From an uncultured Haemophilus sp. (GTDB taxonomy: Bacteria; Pseudomonadota; Gammaproteobacteria; Enterobacterales; Pasteurellaceae), in the NCBI GenBank assembly GCA_905205995.1, contig CAJLFU010000064.1:1-7588 (forward strand): a stretch of 7,588 bases of DNA, in the 5' to 3' direction. Position 1 is the first letter of the stretch; every line of letters starts with the position of its first letter. Below the pieces are notes generated by a model. The model saw only the letters and a program-made list of their open reading frames with translations. It had not been told where the DNA came from and did no database searches. This document shows positions 5,573-7,588 of this stretch, piece by piece. Position numbers and translations under genes: made by a program.

Positions 5573-5593
5573 ATGATGAAAATAACTCATCAT
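5573..5593. promoter_or_regulatory. Inverted repeat, candidate operator in the receptor-glyQ divergent region
   Basis: ATGATGA (5573-5579) and TCATCAT (5587-5593) are perfect 7-bp inverted arms separated by AAATAAC. The site is about 80 bp upstream of the receptor ATG and overlaps a weak promoter-like pair on the minus strand (TTGATG at 5596-5591 and CATGAT at 5575-5570, only 15 bp apart). It could bind a dimeric repressor; no known operator consensus matches well. Confidence 0.35.
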
Positions 5594-5641
5594 CAAAATG
5601 AATGAAATTTAAGAGAAATAAAAATTTTAAGGATTTTTCTG

Positions 5642-5650
5642 ACCGCACTT
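5642..5650 (-). repeat. Hin-type DNA uptake signal sequence, intergenic
   Basis: ACCGCACTT followed by T residues, the complement of AAGTGCGGT with its usual AT-rich extension, between the receptor gene and glyQ. Confidence 0.88.
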
Positions 5651-5657
5651 TTTCGCC

Positions 5658-5686
5658 TTTATCCGCCTTATAGTTTCAAGTATAAT
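5658..5686 (+). promoter_or_regulatory. Probable glyQ promoter
   Basis: A perfect -10 box TATAAT at 5681-5686 is preceded, 17 bp upstream, by a weak -35 (TTTATC, 5658-5663). The start point would be near 5693, giving a leader of about 30 bases. No clear Shine-Dalgarno precedes the ATG; the leader ends in an A-rich run. Confidence 0.6.
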
Positions 5687-5722
5687 GCCTGTATTTTTCA
5701 TCACATTGTTATTAAAAAAATT

Positions 5723-6631
5723 ATGAGTACAAAATTCAACGTAAAAACATTCCAAGGCATGATTTTAGCTTTGCAAGAATATTGGGCAAATCAAGGCTGT
5801 ACCGTTGTGCAACCTTTTGATATGGAAGTGGGCGCAGGTACCTCTCACCCAATGACCGCATTACGCGCATTAGGCCCTGAGCCAATGGCATTCGCTTACG
5901 TGCAACCTTCACGTCGTCCGACCGATGGTCGTTATGGCGAAAACCCAAACCGTTTACAACATTACTATCAATTCCAAGTGGTGATTAAACCGTCTCCAGA
6001 CAACATTCAAGAACTCTATTTAGGTTCACTTGAAATGCTCGGTTTTGATCCAACGCAAAACGACATCCGTTTCGTGGAAGATAACTGGGAAAACCCAACC
6101 TTAGGGGCTTGGGGGTTAGGCTGGGAAGTGTGGCTAAACGGTATGGAAGTCACTCAGTTTACCTATTTCCAACAAGTGGGTGGCTTAGAATGTAAACCAG
6201 TAACCGGTGAAGTGACTTACGGTTTAGAGCGTTTAGCGATGTACATTCAAGGCGTGGATTCTGTGTATGACTTAGTTTGGTCTGACGGCCCGCTTGGCAA
6301 AACCACTTACGGTGATGTGTTCCATCAAAACGAAGTGGAACAATCAACTTACAATTTTGAATACGCCGATACCGATTTCTTATTCTACTGCTTCGATCAA
6401 TACGAAAAAGAAGCGAAAAGCTTATTGGAATTAGAACGTCCGTTACCATTACCGGCTTACGAACGCATTTTAAAAGCCGCGCACAGCTTCAACTTGTTAG
6501 ATGCACGTAAAGCGATTTCGGTCACAGAGCGTCAACGCTATATTTTACGCATTCGTGCATTAACCAAAGGTGTGGCGGAAGCATACTATGCGAGCCGTGA
6601 AGCCTTAGGTTTCCCAGGCTGTAAAAAATAG
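5723..6631 (+). CDS. glyQ: Glycyl-tRNA synthetase, alpha subunit
   Basis: GlyQ is the catalytic subunit of the bacterial alpha2beta2 glycyl-tRNA synthetase, which charges tRNA-Gly in the cytosol. The 302 residues match the usual length (E. coli 303, from memory). The N-terminal QGMILALQEYWANQGC and QPFDMEVGAGTSHP segments are characteristic. Class II motif 2 spans about 64-85 (RRPTDGRYGENPNR, then QHYYQFQ), and motif 3 is around 165-177 (TYGLERLAMYIQG) with its invariant Arg170. The beta-subunit gene glyS is not in the window. Two small genes follow directly, and from memory H. influenzae also has genes between glyQ and glyS, so glyS may lie just beyond the right edge. The ATG at 5723 fits the family N-terminus although no strong ribosome site is visible. 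Confidence 0.98.
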   Translation: MSTKFNVKTFQGMILALQEYWANQGCTVVQPFDMEVGAGTSHPMTALRALGPEPMAFAYVQPSRRPTDGRYGENPNRLQHYYQFQVVIKPSPDNIQELYLGSLEMLGFDPTQNDIRFVEDNWENPTLGAWGLGWEVWLNGMEVTQFTYFQQVGGLECKPVTGEVTYGLERLAMYIQGVDSVYDLVWSDGPLGKTTYGDVFHQNEVEQSTYNFEYADTDFLFYCFDQYEKEAKSLLELERPLPLPAYERILKAAHSFNLLDARKAISVTERQRYILRIRALTKGVAEAYYASREALGFPGCKK

Positions 6632-6642
6632 GCAAAAAAACA

Positions 6643-6651
6643 ACCGCACTT
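6643..6651 (-). repeat. Hin-type DNA uptake signal sequence between glyQ and the next gene
   Basis: ACCGCACTT in the 50-bp gap after glyQ, the complement of AAGTGCGGT. It is not paired with an inverted copy, so it does not act as a terminator stem. Confidence 0.85.
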
Positions 6652-6681
6652 TAAGCATTAACACAACGATATAAGGAGAAA

Positions 6682-7335
6682 ATGATGAAAGATTTTCAAT
6701 ACCCAGACGATATCTACACGGAAGCAGAAACTGATCCTAATACACTCGCGAATTTAGGCCCATTGGCTAGATTAGCCGGTGTTTGGGAAGGCAAGCGTGG
6801 TGTGGATATCAACCCGAAAGCAGAAGGGCCAGAAAAAGATCCTTATATCGAACGTTACGAAGCCCATCCAACTGATGGTCAAACCAATGGTCCGCAACTC
6901 TATTATGGATTACGTTATCACACTCATATTGTTGAGCCAGGTGAAGTGGAAACATTCCACGATCAAGTAGGTTATTGGTTATGGGAACCTGCAACAGGCA
7001 ATATTTTATTAACAGGTAGTATTCCACGCGGCCAAACGTTTATTGCGGTCGGTAATGCACCGGCTGATGCGAAAGAATTTACGGTAAAAGCGGTACGCGG
7101 TTCACTAACAAACGGCATCATTTCGAATCCGTTCTTAGAGCGTTCATTTACAACGGAAAGTTTTGAAATGACGGTGAAATTCCATGATGATGGTACTTGG
7201 TCATACGATCAAACCACAACCATGATTATCCCCAATTATGATGCACCGTTTGAACATCGTGATCGTAACCGCTTAACTAAAATTGGCGAACCGAAATTGA
7301 ACCCAACTGCGACAGCAGAACAAGAAGGTGAATAA
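6682..7335 (+). CDS. Nitrobindin-like heme-binding beta-barrel protein (THAP4/DUF1794-type)
   Basis: The 217-residue protein has no signal peptide or membrane segment and should be cytosolic. Its layout fits the nitrobindin/FABP-like beta-barrel family, which binds heme and reacts with NO or peroxynitrite in characterised members. LARLAGVWEGKRG at 28-40 resembles the family's opening Gly-x-Trp-x-Gly motif. The middle part is strand-rich with many aromatic residues, and EHRDRNRLTKI at 191-201 resembles the C-terminal segment that supplies the proximal heme His (here His192). The Pro/Thr/Glu-rich tail after 205 is probably disordered. Two ATGs stand in tandem (6682 and 6685); AAGGAG at 6673-6678 is 3 bases from the first and 6 from the second, so translation may begin at 6685 (216 residues). 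The gene overlaps the following one by one base. The family call is from pattern recognition, and the cellular role is unknown. Confidence 0.7.
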   Translation: MMKDFQYPDDIYTEAETDPNTLANLGPLARLAGVWEGKRGVDINPKAEGPEKDPYIERYEAHPTDGQTNGPQLYYGLRYHTHIVEPGEVETFHDQVGYWLWEPATGNILLTGSIPRGQTFIAVGNAPADAKEFTVKAVRGSLTNGIISNPFLERSFTTESFEMTVKFHDDGTWSYDQTTTMIIPNYDAPFEHRDRNRLTKIGEPKLNPTATAEQEGE

Positions 7336-7588
7336 TGAAACCTATTCTTTATTATGCGGCAGATTGCCCTGATACTGCGCCATTTGTGGCAGAGTTAAAA
7401 CGCTTGAATGTGGATTATGAGGCTGTGGAAGTGTTATCTTCCATTCCAAATTTGAAACAATGGTTACGCTTGCGTGATCGTCACTCCGCATTTGATGATG
7501 CGAAAGCACAAGGTTATGCTGGCTTTCCGGCGTTATTGTTAGATGATGATCGTGTTATTTTAGATGAATCCAAATTAAAAGAGATTTT
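7335..7588 (+). CDS. Glutaredoxin-related protein (thioredoxin fold), N-terminal part
   Basis: 84 codons are visible before the window ends. The ATG at 7335 overlaps the TAA of the previous gene by one base (TAATG), a sign of translational coupling. The sequence starts with a short strand (PILYYAADCPDT), then helix and strand, and a GFPALLL segment at about residues 66-72 that would carry the cis-Pro of the thioredoxin fold. The redox motif is Cys-Pro-Asp-Thr at 11-14: one Cys followed by no second Cys, as in monothiol glutaredoxin-like proteins, rather than the CPYC of dithiol enzymes. It may handle glutathione-linked thiols or metal clusters, but the substrate is unknown. The C-terminus is missing, so total length cannot be judged. 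Confidence 0.75.
   Translation, partial: MKPILYYAADCPDTAPFVAELKRLNVDYEAVEVLSSIPNLKQWLRLRDRHSAFDDAKAQGYAGFPALLLDDDRVILDESKLKEI

Overview
The window looks like a chromosomal segment of a Haemophilus-type member of the Pasteurellaceae. The DNA is AT-rich, and the 9-base Hin-type DNA uptake signal (AAGTGCGGT or its complement) occurs exactly five times in 7.6 kb, at 450, 2333, 3468, 5642 and 6643. That density fits a naturally competent Haemophilus-like genome. I cannot name the species from the sequence alone.

Layout. (1) 1-186: the 3' end of pepB (aminopeptidase B), followed 10 bp later by ndk (197-616, nucleoside diphosphate kinase). (2) 630-660: a strong hairpin that can terminate transcription from both sides, separating ndk from a convergent minus-strand cluster. 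(3) 664-5495, minus strand: a complete TonB-dependent uptake system in the order receptor (BtuB-like, 5495-3573), periplasmic binding protein (3500-2715), FecCD/BtuC-type permease (2365-1388) and ATPase (1395-664). The proteins would carry a scarce ligand across the outer membrane, through the periplasm and across the inner membrane. The receptor most resembles cobalamin receptors, but the substrate is not proven. (4) 5496-5722: a divergent control region with an uptake signal, a TATAAT box for glyQ and an inverted repeat. (5) 5723-7588, plus strand: glyQ (glycyl-tRNA synthetase alpha), a nitrobindin-like heme-binding beta-barrel protein, and the start of a glutaredoxin-related protein whose start codon overlaps the previous stop.

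The least ordinary part is the 349-bp gap between the binding protein and the permease. It is filled by a 291-bp composite repeat (2415-2705) with perfect 36-bp inverted ends, each containing its own hairpin. Inside is a degenerate tandem duplication of about 122 bp with a third, decayed hairpin. The left end creates a perfect TTGACA at its junction with flanking DNA, followed 17 bp later by GATATT, pointing at the permease gene. I infer that a small mobile or repetitive element split the uptake operon and supplied a new promoter.

The uptake cluster therefore reads as three possible transcription units. The receptor ends at its own intrinsic terminator. The binding protein has a near-consensus promoter (TTTACA-17-TATCAT) so close to its ATG that the mRNA would be nearly leaderless, with a Fur-like half-site over the -10 box. 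The permease and ATPase would be driven from the repeat edge. These promoter calls rest on pattern matching only.
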